Positions 21,437 through 32,999 of a DNA stretch of 64,000 nucleotides are shown piece by piece. The notes beneath the pieces were generated by a model. The model saw nothing but the letters and a program-made list of their open reading frames with translations, searched no databases and was not told the DNA's origin. Positions within the stretch are counted from its first letter, which is position 1. Every line of letters starts with the position of its first letter. Source of the DNA: Rana temporaria (taxonomy: Eukaryota > Chordata > Amphibia > Anura > Ranidae); assembly GCF_905171775.1 (NCBI RefSeq), contig NC_053494.1:122045528-122109527 (forward strand). The letters are read 5' to 3'. A program made the translations under genes and the position numbers.

Positions 21437-21800
21437 GTGTAGTGGATCTATGCTGATTATTCCTATGCTAAAGACCGTTGAATATTTTCAGCCATATTAA
21501 GCTCCTTGCAGGAGTCATTGTTACCACTTGACATCTGACTCCTATGGACTGTTATATTTTGTTTTCTTTTTGTTGATTCACATTATACTAGTTAATATTT
21601 TTCACAAACGGGTGTCTGTACCATATACTGTTTGTTTTTTAAGCTGTATGTTTTCACACTCACGTGTTGACATATATAGATAGTTTTTTTGCTTAAATGT
21701 GTATGATTTCACTATCATTGAACTAAGAGTACTGTACTATTCTTTGCATTGGTATGTGCGATTGTTTAACGATTTCAAGATTATAGGACATCACTATATA
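21437..21800. other. No recognisable feature
   Basis: AT-rich spacer between two hAT-type MITEs; nothing identified. Confidence 0.5.
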
Positions 21801-22154
21801 TAGGGTGACCACATTTCCAAATTACCATTCAGGGACACCATCCCTTCCCAAAAATCAGCTTGTGTTGTAACGATTTGAAGCAAAGTGATTGGACACAAGA
21901 GGCGGGATTTATGATTTCTCCGATCACACGCAGGGGGCAGGATTGTGCTCCTCCAGGCATTCCCAGCCAGGACAAGTACTGTCAGTGAGTAAAGCGGTGA
22001 TGTGGAGGCCTTTTTTGGGGGCATCAGATTGGCTTGGTTGTTGTCTGTGTCAGTTTTATTCCGGGACACTGTATTGTCCTGGAATGAATGTGCCCGGGAC
22101 AGACCTGCAAAATGTGGGACTGTCCCGAGCAATCCGGGACACGTGGTCACCCTA
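21801..22154. mobile_element. hAT-type non-autonomous element
   Basis: 354 bp with ends tagggtgaccac and gtggtcaccctA, flanked by the 8 bp duplication actatata (21793-21800, 22155-22162). Inner inverted words cagggacac and ccgggacac. No coding capacity. A fragment of a relative lies inside the large hAT element at 11711. Confidence 0.85.
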
Positions 22155-22162
22155 ACTATATA

Positions 22163-22802
22163 CTTATACAATTGCTAATCGATTCACTTACTTTCAAGAT
22201 TTTTTTACAGATTCTTTATCATCGCATGTAAGAGCGCTTTGTGTTGTAATGTTAGAGAGTGTTCACTGACATCTCAGTGTAATCAGATTTTGTATTTTTT
22301 TGCAATTATCCTTTAAATATATATTATATCAATGACTCAGTTGATTAGTCCATCTTTCCTAAAGGTCACCTATTTAGCGCTACACTTTTTTACTTATATG
22401 TGTAAATACTAATGACTCTATAAAGCGTAATGATACTTTTGCTTAAAAATGTCTGTCTGTCCTGCTTTGTCTATCTGTCTTTTAGTTTGCTCTGCTGCCA
22501 GCTATGATATTTTTAAAATTGGCTAAAAATTCAAAAATTGCTTCCTTGTAAGTGGTCATTCTGTACATGCCGCCTACAGAACTTCTGAAAAAAAGTCATT
22601 TCCAGTTCATACGATTGGGTTGTTGCTTTTCCCAGATAATTTTTGATTCTAACAACATTTGGACTAATTATGTGGCTATAGCAGGAAGACCCTTCCTCTC
22701 AGCAATCTAGAAGCAAAAAGTGGCTGCAGGTGGGAATTGGGAAATGAGCGTAATTCATGTGTGAAATTAAAGTGTTACTAAACCCACAACAGTAAAATCA
22801 GT
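22163..22802. other. No recognisable feature
   Basis: AT-rich spacer; no repeat family or coding potential recognised. Confidence 0.5.
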
Positions 22803-22992
22803 GGGCCAGATTCACAAAGATACGACGGCGGATCTCCTGATCCGCCGTCATATCTCTGAGTCCAGCCGGTCGGATCTATGCGGCTGATTCATAAGAATAA
22901 GTTCCGCATAGATCTCCCTTAGATCTGACTGGTGTAAGTGACTTACACCGTCAGATCTTAGGCTGCAATCTCCCGCCAGCCGCTAGGTGTCG
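22803..22992 (+). mobile_element. Family B MITE, truncated
   Basis: Starts gggccagattcacaaag and runs to about the agccgctaggtg segment, where it is cut off by the Penelope-like segment. Only the left quarter of a normal copy is present. Confidence 0.7.
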
Positions 22993-23600
22993 TACATTGG
23001 GACGTAACGCGTACGAGGGGGAGGAGCTACGATGACGTCACCCACGTTTGCCTCACAGAGACCTTCACACGCTGTATACATCGATCCGGGCCTCTGACCT
23101 GCGGTACAAGCTGTTACCTCTGCACTCGGTTCAGAGTGCATTACCATGTGAGTGGTTTTTAACATTTGTTTTGATTATTAAACCTTTTAAGCAGAGAGCA
23201 CTTAGAGTGTGTCTTTTACTTTTTCTCGGTCCATTGAATGATCTATGGGAGAGTATTTGCATATTGCTTGCTGGTTCCATCTGGTGGACGTTTTTGGAGT
23301 TGAGCCCAGAAAGCTGCTTGCCATTTACTGTGTGGAGGATATGATATTTGCTTTTTGACCTAGCCACAGGTCGAATCGCTGAGGTGAGAGGCCATCCATT
23401 AGCCTTGGTGGAGGATTATCCTGTCCTATGGGTCACAGATCTGATGAAGATTTCTGCACTATTTATCACCACTGTATATTTTTTGGAGCACCTTTATCAC
23501 TTTGCACTTTATGGACTTTATGTATTAATTTTGATTATTTGAATTTTTAGATATATTTACTTGCGCTGCACTATTTATTTATTTATATCTTTTCTGAAAC
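22993..23600 (+). mobile_element. Penelope-like terminal segment
   Basis: Begins near an acgcgta and gatgacgtcaccc stretch like the ribozyme stem III of the copy at 43842. It continues with text related to 680-1020, ending in cttgcgctgcactattt. Noncoding; read as a partial-LTR copy cut at its 5' side. Confidence 0.45.
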
Positions 23601-23666
23601 CTTAGATGCATGTAAACCCTAACAATGGAATCCTGCACACATGCTCACTACTTTCAGGAAATACCC

Positions 23667-24222
23667 CTTGAGAGGAAAGTGGGGTTACCCCTTTGTTTTG
23701 GGTGGTCTGGTCTGATATAGGAACAAGGGAGTATTGGCCTTTATTTTCCTATTAGACTGAATCATTTTAAATTCTTTTATATTACAAGTTCTCGTTTGTG
23801 AAAGCACAGGAAACCTAAAGCTTGCGGCTAAAGCAATGTGTGAAATATTCTTTACAAAGAAGAGTATATGGTCAGACATGTGTGAAGTGTTATATGAGTT
23901 TATAGAAATAAGATGAGCTATGTGAGACAATGGTCAGAGATATTACTCAACTGACCATTGTCTTACATAGCTCATCTTATTTCTATAAACTCATATAACA
24001 CTTCACACATGTCTGACCATATACTCTTCTTTGTAAAGAATATTTCACACATTGCTTTAGCCGCAAGCTTTAAGTTTCCTGTGCTTTCACAAACGAGAAT
24101 TTGTAATATAAAATAATTTAAAATGATTCAGTCTAATAGGAAAATAAAGGCCAATACTACCTTGTTCCTATATCAGACCAGACCACCCAAAACAAAGTGG
24201 TAACCCCACTTTCCTTTCAACC
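23667..24222. repeat. 556 bp near-perfect palindrome
   Basis: Left arm 23667-23937 is the reverse complement of 23951-24222 with only a few differences. The loop is 13 bases (23938-23950). No ends, TSD or coding sequence match any element family in this window. As RNA it would fold into one hairpin of about 270 bp. Confidence 0.9.
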
Positions 24223-24348
24223 CCTCCTTTTGATCAATGTTCTGCTTAAAAACATTTGATCAACTACTCATTACACGATCTGATCATTTCAGTTTCACTT
24301 TCTTCTTTATGTATTTTGGCTAAGGGTATTTTTGAAATTAAACACAAT

Positions 24349-25007
24349 GGGGTGGATTCAGCAAGCAATTACGCCTGCGTATCCATAGATACGCAGCGTA
24401 ATTGCTAAGTAGCGCCGGCGTATCGACTTTCTGTATTCAGAAAGCTCGATACGCCGACTGTAGCCTAAGATATGACTGGCATAAGGCTCTTATGCCGTCG
24501 TATCTTAGGCTGCATTCTGACGCTGGCCGCTAGGTGGCGTTCCCGTAGTGGTCAGCGTAGAGTATGCAAATTGCATACTCACGCCGATTCACAAACGTAC
24601 GCGCGCCCGGCGTTCGAGTTTTACGTCGTTTGCGTTTGTCGCTTTCTGCGTAAGGCTGCTCCTGCTATTAGAAGGCGCAGCCAATGGTAAGTATACACGT
24701 CGTTCCCGCGTCGCGATTTTCGAAATTTACATCGTTTGCGTAAGTGAATGGCGCTGGACGCCATTTACGTTCACATCGAAGCAAATGACGTCCTTGCGGG
24801 AACGCGCCTAATTTAAATGATCCACGCCCCCTACGGGATCATTTAAATTACGCGCGCTTACGCCGGCCACTTTTATGAAACTCCCCCACAAATTACGGAG
24901 CAAATGCTTCGTGAATGAAGCGTATCTCAAGTAATTTACGGAGGCGTAGCGTAAAAACGGTATGCTGCGCCGCCGTAGTAGTGTGCTCCCCTACTTGAAT
25001 CTACCCC
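24349..25007. mobile_element. Palindromic MITE, family B variant
   Basis: Ends ggggtggattcagc and acttgaatctacccc, with changed outermost bases compared with other copies. Interior has gccgctaggtggcg and repeated tacgcc words. Target duplication not clear. Confidence 0.7.
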
Positions 25008-25083
25008 ATTATGATTTTAAAAGCAATGTAACAGAAGAAAGCCAACATGATTATAATCAAAATCACCATTCTTGCCTTTTTAA

Positions 25084-26058
25084 CCACTTAAGGACCGGAC
25101 CTTTAGGCAGCTAAATGACCCAAAGGGTTTTTACAATTCGGCACTGCGTCGCTTTAACAGACAATTGCGCGGTCGTGAGACGAGGCTCCCAAACAAAATT
25201 GGCGTCCTTTTTTCCCCACAAATAGAGCTTTCTTTTGGTGGTATTTGATCACCTCTGCGGTTTTTATTTTTTGCGCTATAAACAAAAATATAGCGACAAT
25301 TTTGAAAAAAATTCAATATTTTTTACTTTTTGCTATAATAAATATCCCCCAAAAACATATCTAAAAAATTTTTTTCCTCAGTTTAGGTCGATACGTATTC
25401 GTTTACCTATTTTTGGTAAAAAAAATCGCAATAAGCGCTTATCGATTGGTTTGCGCAAAATTTATAGCGTTTACAAAATAGGGGATCGTTTTATTGCATT
25501 TTTATTAATTAATTATTTTTTACTACTAATGGCGGCGATCAGCGATTTTTTTCATGACTGCGACATTATGGCGGACACTTCGGACAATTTTGACACATTT
25601 TTGGGACCATTGTCATTTTCACAGCAAAAAATGCATTTAAATTGCATTGTTTATTGTGAAAATGACAGTTGCAGTTTGGGAGTTAACCACAGGGGGCGCT
25701 GTAGGAGTTAGTGTTCACTGTGTGTGTGTTTACAACTGTAGGGGGGTGTGGCTGTAGGACTGACGTCATCGATCGAGTCTCCCTTGTAAGGGATCACTTG
25801 ATCGATACGCCGCCACAGTGAAGCACGGGGAAGCCGTGTTTACATACGGCTCTCCCCGTTCTTCAGCTCCGGGGAGCGATCGTGACGGAGCGGTCGTCCC
25901 GGATCGCTCCCCGAGGGGATCCGACCGCCGCATGTAGCGGGGGGGGGGGTCCCGATCGGACCCCCGACCCACGTCTAGGCAGGCACGTACAGGTACGTTG
26001 ATGTGCCTGTCCGTGCCATTCTGCCGACGTATATCTACATGAGGCGGTCGGGAAGTGG
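25084..26058 (+). mobile_element. TTAA-flanked element, family C, full-length copy
   Basis: 975 bp between TTAA at 25080-25083 and 26059-26062, with inverted ends ccacttaaggaccgg and cggtcgggaagtgg. Inside are the ggcactgcgtcgcttta, cacaaatagagctttc and ttttgggaccattgtcat segments found in other copies. No transposase frame survives. Best reference copy of family C in the window. Confidence 0.75.
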
Positions 26059-26062
26059 TTAA

Positions 26063-26920
26063 AGAAACCCAAGATTGCACTCCATGCGCGGAGTTGAAAC
26101 CTTGTTTGGAATAGGAGACCCATCAGACAAATCCAGTCCCCTAAGGATGGAGGTGGCTGATTTGTCTCAGAAGTAATCCAAGGCCCCGAGAAAAGTGTAT
26201 CCTGTAACCAGTTTGTAACTATCTGTTCTTTAGAGCAAAACTTTTCCTTATACCTAGCAAATTTATTAATAATGTATGTGGCTAATAGATCAGCTTCTAC
26301 TATGGTTGTGTTAAGACCCTCAATAATAATTTCTTATCCTTAATCTTTTCTAAGTCAAGCAGAGTAAAAATCACAGTAGCAAATAGCAGGATATGTTTTC
26401 TAAATGCACCATTCAGAAAACACATCCTGGGTGGTTCTGAGAAACCTTGAATTAGGAAAGGCTTATTTTGGGTGGTAATAAGTTGTACTTCTGGCATTTG
26501 GGTATTATTGGTTAAGGTTAAAATAGAAACTGGTTTCCCTATCATAGGAAATATATGTCCTGTAGTTAAAGGTGAACATACCCGACATTTTTTTTAAAAA
26601 CATGCATTAATAATCATGAATGGGGGATGTTTTCTAAGGATGTGTATGTTTCTGGATCACCTTTGTCCTCGGGATTAATTACTTCTATGTCTTTTGGGTC
26701 TATAACAGTGGAGATAATTTTCCTGGGATTATTTCTGACTATCTCATTTACATAAATTGGTTGTTTCCCGGCGTTCCATTATGTCCTGACATATTCCTTA
26801 GCTTTTTCAAAATCTGAGGTATAGCACCATTAAGCATTTTTCCCTTGATGGGTAGCCATCCGGATAAGGGCATCAATGGAACACCGGGAATCCTTCCTTT
26901 GCTCATAATATCCATAAACC
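26063..26920 (-). pseudogene. Degraded coding remnant, unidentified
   Basis: The minus strand has several protein-like stretches in shifting frames over about 800 bp, the longest being 81 codons at 26300-26545 (MIGKPVSILTLTNNTQMPEV). Proline-rich motifs and broken frames suggest an old retroelement or virus-derived gene. I do not recognise the family. Confidence 0.3.
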
Positions 26921-26937
26921 CTTTTTTTTTTTTTATT

Positions 26938-27208
26938 GTGTATTTTAAGAAATATTACTAATATGGTATTAGAAGTTCATGTGAACAATTTTGGTATAAA
27001 ATATATACTGTAAGAAATATTGTAACCTGATTGGCTGGTCCACGAAGAGAGGATGTACCTCCATTTTTTAGTAAAACCAGCTGAATCCCGGAAATAAATT
27101 GTAATCTTGCAACATGATACTCGTGTTAGGGTCTTGCTGATTACCCGATCGATCGTAGGACTCCTCGTACCCAGAGCAAAAAAATTGCGGACCTAACACC
27201 CCTGACCT
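26938..27208 (+). mobile_element. LTR-like segment (tentative)
   Basis: Starts TGT and ends ACA, with a TATA-like gtataaaatatata near 26992 and AATAAA near 27098. A U5-like stretch follows. It lies beside the coding remnant at 26063-26920, but that remnant reads on the opposite strand, which weakens the link. No target duplication identified. Confidence 0.3.
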
Positions 27209-27257
27209 GAGTTCATCATTGCACATCCATTCCAAATGATTGTATGTGACATTGCAT

Positions 27258-27540
27258 CAGGGCTTTTTTTCAGGGGGAACTTGGGGGAACTCAGTTCCAC
27301 CACCTTTGGCTCAGACCCTTTGGTGCCTTCTCACCATAATCACTTGTAAACACAGAAGTCTGGTTTCTGTGTTTATAAGTGATAGCTCTGCACTGTGTGT
27401 GTAACCCCCCTGAGCTCTGCACTCTGTATGTAATGCAATTCTGGTATTTAATGCCCCTTTAAGACCCTTCTACTGTTTGTGAAATCTGAACGGGGTCGTG
27501 GTTGAGTTCCTGCACCTATTTTCTGAGAAAAAAAGCTCTG
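27258..27540. mobile_element. hAT-type MITE
   Basis: 283 bp, from cagggcttttttt to aaaaaaagctctg, flanked by the perfect 8 bp duplication cattgcat (27250-27257, 27541-27548). No coding sequence. Confidence 0.88.
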
Positions 27541-27659
27541 CATTGCATACATCACATGCAAGCACATGGGCTGGATACAAGAAGTTGATCAGCAGGATGA
27601 GTGTGCCGTGAATGGTGGATGTGTCTCATCTCTGCTTCCCTTCACCACTCTGCATTTTA

Positions 27660-29628
27660 CACATATCATAGATGAGAAGAGGGTACAGCAGTGGAGCAGA
27701 TGAGCAGGAGGGTACTGAGGTGGGGAAAATGAGCAGAAGGGATTCAGAAGTGGGATAAAGGGCAGGAGGTACAGTGGTGGGGCAAATGTGCAGGGAGGTA
27801 CAGTGTTGGAATAGATGAGAAGGGGCTTTAGCAGTGGGACGAGTGAACAGGGGGGTTCACTGCTGGGGCAGATGAGAAGGGGGTTCAGTGGTGGGACAGA
27901 AAATCAGGGGGGTAGAACAGTGTAGTAGATGTGAAAGGAGGTGTATTGGTGGGATAGATAAGCAGGGAGAACAGAGGTGGGGCAGAAGAGCAGGGGGTAC
28001 AGAGGTGAGACAGATGTGCAGAAGGAACATTGGTGGGGCAGATGAGAAAGCGTTACAGTGGTGGGGCAGATGAGCAGATGGGTTAAGTGTTAGGACAGAT
28101 AAGAAGGTGATTCAGTAGTGAGACAGAAGAGCATTGGGATACGTCAGTGGAGCAGATGTGCAGGGAGGTACATTGGTGGGGCAGATGAGAAAAGGGGTAC
28201 ATTGATGGGGCAGATGAGAAAAGGGGTACATTGATGGGGCAGATGAGCAGCAGGGTTACAGTGGTGGCGGAGAATAGCAAGAGGGTGGGGCAGATGTGCA
28301 GGAGGTACAGTAAGTGGGAGGGATCAGAAGGGGGTTCAGCGGTGGGACAGAAAAACAGGGGGGTACAGTGATGGGGCAGATCAGCAGGGGGTTACAGTGG
28401 TGGGACAGATGAAAGGGGGAGTTCAGTGTTGGGGCAGATGAGAAGGGGGGTTCAGCGTTGGGCCAGGTGAGAGGGGGGTTACAGTGGTGGGAAATATGAG
28501 CAGGGAGGGTTTACTGTTGGGGCAGATGAGAAGGGGGTTCAGTGGTGGGACAGAAGAGCAGGGGGGTACAGTGGTGGGGCAGATGTGAAAGGAGATGCAT
28601 TGATGGGACAGATGATCAGGGGGTTACAGTGGTTTGGCAGAAGAGCAGGGGGTACAGAGGTGGGGCATGTGCACAGGGGGTACAGTGGCGGGGCAGAGGA
28701 GAGAGGAGGTACATTGGTGGGATAGATGAGCAGACAGAACAGAGGTGGGGCAGATGTGCAGGAGGTACATTGGTGGGGCAGACAAGAAAGGGGATTACAG
28801 TGGTGGTACAGAAGAGCAGATAAGTTTAGTGTTAGGACAGATGAGAAGATGGTTCAATGGTGAGACAGAAGAGCATGGGGGTACGGTGATAGAGCAGATG
28901 TGCAGGGAGGTACAGTGGTGGGGCAGATGAGAAAGGGGGAACATTGGTGGGGCAGATGAGCAGGGGGTTACATTGGTGGGGCAGAAGAGCAGGGGTTTCA
29001 GTTGTGGGACAGATGAAAGGGGGAGTTCAGAGTTGGGGCAGATGAGAAGGGGGTTCAGTGGTGGGACAGATGAGCAGGGGGTTCAGCATTGGGCCAGGTG
29101 AGAAGGGGGTTACAGTGGTGGGAAATATGAGCAGGGAGGGTTTACTGTTGGGGCAGATGAGAAGGGGGTTCAGTGGTGGGACAGAAGAGCAGGGGGGTAC
29201 AGTGGTGGGGCAGATGTGAAAGGAGATGCATTGATGGGACAGATGATCAGGGGGTTACAGTGGTTGGGCAGAAGAGCAGGGGGTACAGAGGTGGGGCATA
29301 TGCACAGGGGGTACAGTGGCGGGGCAGAGGAGAGAGGAGGTACATTGGTGGGATAGATAAGCAGACAGAACAGAGGTGGGGCAGATGTGCAGGAGGTACA
29401 TTGGTGGGGCAGACAAGAAAGGGGGTTACAGTGGTGGTACAGAAGAGCAGATAAGTTCAGTGTTAGGACAGATGAGAAGATGGTTCAATGGTGAGACAGA
29501 AGAGCATGGGGGTACGGTGATAGAGCAGATGTGCAGGGAGGTACAGTGGTGGGGCAGATGAGAAAGGGGGAACATTGGTGGGGCAGATGAGCAGGGGGTT
29601 ACATTGGTGGGGCAGAAGAGCAGGGGTT
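27660..29628 (+). repeat. Large minisatellite with 631 bp higher-order repeat
   Basis: Purine-rich array of degenerate units of about 30-35 bp built on gtggggcagatgagcagggg. A block of about 610-630 bp ending at 28998 is repeated almost unchanged ending at 29628, at an offset near 631. Open frames rich in Gly, Gln and Trp are products of the repeat, not genes. Confidence 0.92.
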
Positions 29629-30010
29629 TCAAGTAGTTTACAGCATTTACTTTATAAAAAGTCCTTTTCGTTATTGAGAGTGTGAAGTTTAATTTTTTAT
29701 GTTTTAAAATTGGCACTCTCAATTTCTTTGAAAAACACTGTGCTCAAAAGGATGCCTACCCCTGCTTTATGATTTCCCCAGATAATTCTGTTTACCTTTA
29801 ATGTCAAAATTCTTCTACATGTGTCACCCAGTCATCACACTCTTTTTAAATCTTTCACATTGCATACTTTTATTGAGTTGTGTATGGTCACCTTGCACAG
29901 TTGATTAACATCTTCCGCTCTATTTAACCTTCTAAGCTCTTAACCCGATATGGACTAAAGCAATTTAAAGCTGTAGGCCCATTGAGTAAAGTGGTTGTGA
30001 ACCCTTACAT

Positions 30011-30167
30011 CAGGGGTGTCAAACTGGCGGCCCTCCAGCTGTTGCAAAATTACAAGTCCCATGAGGCATTGCAAGGCTAACAGTTACAAGCATGACTCTC
30101 ACAGGCAGAGGCATGATGGGACTTGTAGTTTCGGAACAGCTGGAGGGCCGCCAGTTTGACACCCCTG
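30011..30167. mobile_element. hAT-type MITE, family E
   Basis: 157 bp with ends caggggtgtcaaactgg and ccagtttgacacccctg, flanked by the perfect 8 bp duplication ccttacat (30003-30010, 30168-30175). Arms carry cctccagctgttgc and acttgtagtt as at 21278. Confidence 0.92.
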
Positions 30168-30254
30168 CCTTACATATACCAAATGAAGTAACTAGACTGA
30201 TACATAGAGATTAAAAAAATCCTCCTACATAAGTTGTTCCTATTTACCCGACGC

Positions 30255-30710
30255 CCTCTCTCCTTTAGCCTAGGTTCACACTAAATGCGGGTTTGAAATT
30301 GCGTAAGTTCAGCTGAACTTGAACATGATTTCAAACCCACATTTCAGTCTGACTACATGGGCGATTTGAGAGACATCTGTGCGTTTATGCCCAGATGTCT
30401 ATTGAAATCGGCCCCAAAGTCACCAAAAGTAGTGCAGAAACTACTTTTGGGAATCAGTGCAGTGCTGCAAAGTTGGCGTTGCACCGATTCAGACGATGTC
30501 TCTACCGACAATAGGCTCAGAATTGGCATGCAATTTGACATGTCAAACTGGTCCGGTGTGAACATGGGCTCACCGCCTTCTAAAACACATATTTTACACA
30601 GAATTTCTGAGCGAATGGAATGGACACACCCTCCTCCATACAAACTCATAGGGAAACACGCAAAGCAGAAGTCTGGAGTGTGGTGGTAGATCGTGGACCA
30701 AAGGATCCTG
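30255..30710. mobile_element. Family I repeat (ttcacac ends), partial
   Basis: Begins agcctaggttcacac, like the ends at 60946 and 63400, followed by ggtttgaaattgcg and its inverted relatives. The right end is not clear. Noncoding. Confidence 0.45.
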
Positions 30711-30778
30711 AGGAGTGGGTAAAACTCAAATTTTCCATTAAAACAGAAAAGGAGAGGAGAAGGCAGGAGAGTCCTTAA

Positions 30779-31271
30779 AGTGGAGGTTCACCCAAAAACT
30801 TAATTTTTAACATTAGATTGAGGCTCATTTTGTCAAGGGGAATCGGGTGTTTTTTTTTCAAATCGAAGCAGTACTTACCGTTTTCGAGATAGATCTTCTC
30901 CGCCGCTTCCGGGTATGGGCTGCGGGACTGGGCGTTCCTATTTCATTGACAGGCTTCGACAGTCGCATACATCGCGTCACGATTTTCCGAAAGTAGCCGA
31001 ACGTCGGTGCGCAGGCGCCGTATAGAGCCGCACCGACGTTCAGCTTCTTTCGGCTACTCGTGACGCGATGTATGCGACCGTCGGAAGCCTGTCGGAAGCC
31101 TGTCAATCAAATAGGAACACCCAGTCCCGAAGACCATACCCGGAAGCAGTGGAGAAGATTTATCTCTAAAACGGTAAGTACTGCTTCGATTTTTAAAAAA
31201 ACACCCGATCCCCCTTGACAAAATGAGCCTCAATCTAATGTTAAAAATTGTTTTTCGGGTGAACTCCCGCT
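30779..31271. mobile_element. TTAA-flanked palindromic MITE
   Basis: 493 bp between TTAA at 30775-30778 and 31272-31275, ends agtggaggttcaccc and gggtgaactcccgct. It is an almost complete palindrome; its arms include gaagcagtacttaccgtttt and its complement, and the GC-rich centre lies near 31020. Confidence 0.85.
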
Positions 31272-31275
31272 TTAA

Positions 31276-31690
31276 AGTGTAGTAGATTAATTCAAAAACA
31301 AGAATGTAGTGCTTCTACAATAAAAGGAAAAAAGGTCAAAATAGACTTACAAGTGTTGAGGCTGCGGTCACCCAACTATGGGGGAACACGCAACCTTCCT
31401 AGTGCGTGGGTGGAGAAAACCTGTCTCCACGCAGGGTCAGTGTGGTCACTCTCTATGTCCCGGACTTAAGGGGCTTTTCAGGTGGGTGAACGAAGTAGTA
31501 GAAAGAATCAGCGCAAAAAAGTGGTAGGTAGTTTGAGAAGTTGTTCAAGGTATAGGCATGAGTTGTCTGCTTTATTTCACTAAATGAAATGCATTTTGTG
31601 GCTTTAAAATGACACTTCCTCAGTTCAAGGTAATACAATTGATTTAGAGCTTGTGACAATGATGTCATCTAAGTGCATCACATGTAGCTG
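31276..31690 (-). mobile_element. Penelope-like terminal segment with hammerhead-like core
   Basis: Minus-strand noncoding segment. At 31623-31580 it reads CTGAGGA, then GTG and CAC arms of a short stem, then AAAA, and a GCATTTC/GAAAT stem. The order is that of a type I hammerhead ribozyme, but GAAA is altered. Hammerheads are known in the partial LTRs of Penelope-like elements. Confidence 0.4.
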
Positions 31691-31770
31691 GGTGGGCTTG
31701 TTTGTGCTGCTTATAAGTAAAGTATGTTCCACAGCCGCAATTCCAGTCGAGGGGAGGAGGTGCACTCTAA

Positions 31771-32259
31771 GGCCCCATACACACGATAGAATCCATCCGC
31801 TGAAAAATCCCAGCGAATGGGTTTCAGCGGATAGATCCTATGTTGTGTACACTCCAGCGGATCTGTTTCCGCGGATATTTATCCCCTGGGATGGATTTCC
31901 AGCGGATAAATATTTGATGACATGCTATCAAATCTATCCGCTGGAATCCATCCCAACGGATGGATCCGCTGGTCTGTACAGACTCACCGGATCCATCCGT
32001 CCGAAGGGATCCCCACATGCGTCGTAATGATTCGACGCATGCGTGGAATTCCTTATATGACAGCGTCGCGCACGTCGCCGCGTCATAATCGCGGCGACGG
32101 CGCGACACGTCATCGCCAGAGGATTTCGGCGCGGATTTCGATTCGATGGTGAGTACACTCCATCGCATGGAAATCCGTGCAAATCCTCGAGAGGATTTAT
32201 CCGCGGATACGGTCCGCTGGACCGTATCCGCGGATAAATCCTCTCGTGTGTATGGGGCC
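31771..32259. mobile_element. Harbinger-like palindromic MITE, family A
   Basis: 489 bp, ends ggccccatacacacga and tcgtgtgtatggggcc, flanked by TAA on both sides (31768-31770, 32260-32262). Interior words are variants of tccgctgga and gcggataaatcc. The centre holds gattcgacgcatgcg, shared with the copies at 50000 and 54609. Confidence 0.85.
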
Positions 32260-32517
32260 TAAGCCTCCGTTTGGTGTTGGGCTGCTACTGCTTGGGACCC
32301 AGCTTTCTATGCACAGCTGAGGATGTCATTTACAGGCTGTGTGCTAGAGCTCCACTCCCCTGTTGTCCTCCATCTCTTGAAGTCGCATTAGCTGTCATAA
32401 ATTACTCATGCAGATAGCACAACAGGCAGGCATCAGGATAAATTACACTATAGAAGGATATTCTTTTGTCCATTTTTCATGTCAGAGGTTTACAATCATC
32501 TTAAAGTAATAATTTGG

Positions 32518-32999
32518 TGGGGGGCCTATCAAAATTTGGAAGCCCCCTTTAACAAAGAGGACCCTCAGATCCTCCCCCCCTATGTGAATTGGTAAGGGGT
32601 ACATTGTACCCCTACCATTTCACAAAACAAGTGTCAACATTTTTAAAATGTCAGGAGACGGCTTGGGACAAGTCTTTTATTAAAAATAATAAATAATAAT
32701 ATTTCCAGCAATGTAATCCATTCTCGATCTCCAGCGATGTAATCCATTCTAGAGCTCCAGCGATGATCTCCAGCGAGGATACGTAGCACACGATCATGCC
32801 TCCTCCGGAGGCACCCGACGAATGACGTGTCGCCAGCCTAACAGCTCTTATATATATATTTTTAATAAAGGACTTGTCCCAAGCTGTCTCCTGTCGTTTA
32901 TAAAATGTTGACACTTTTTTTTGTGAAATTCACATGGGGGGGGCAGGATCTGGGGGTCCCCTTTGTTAAAGGATGCTTCCAGATTTCGATAAGCCCCCC
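32518..32999. repeat. Foldback repeat
   Basis: Arms of about 170 bp (32518-32690 and 32850-32999) are reverse complements, sharing agtcttttattaaaaata and its complement and the ggacc/ccccct outer parts. The centre carries repeats of ccagcgatgtaatcc. The right arm runs into the family H repeat. Confidence 0.7.

Noticed and set aside
23448..23470. CTGATGA as a hammerhead core in the Penelope-like segment
   Set aside because: No GAAA block or stem III follows at a workable distance.
28542..29561. Gly/Gln/Trp-rich repetitive proteins
   Set aside because: Identical frames repeat at 631 bp because the minisatellite block is duplicated; no independent coding evidence.
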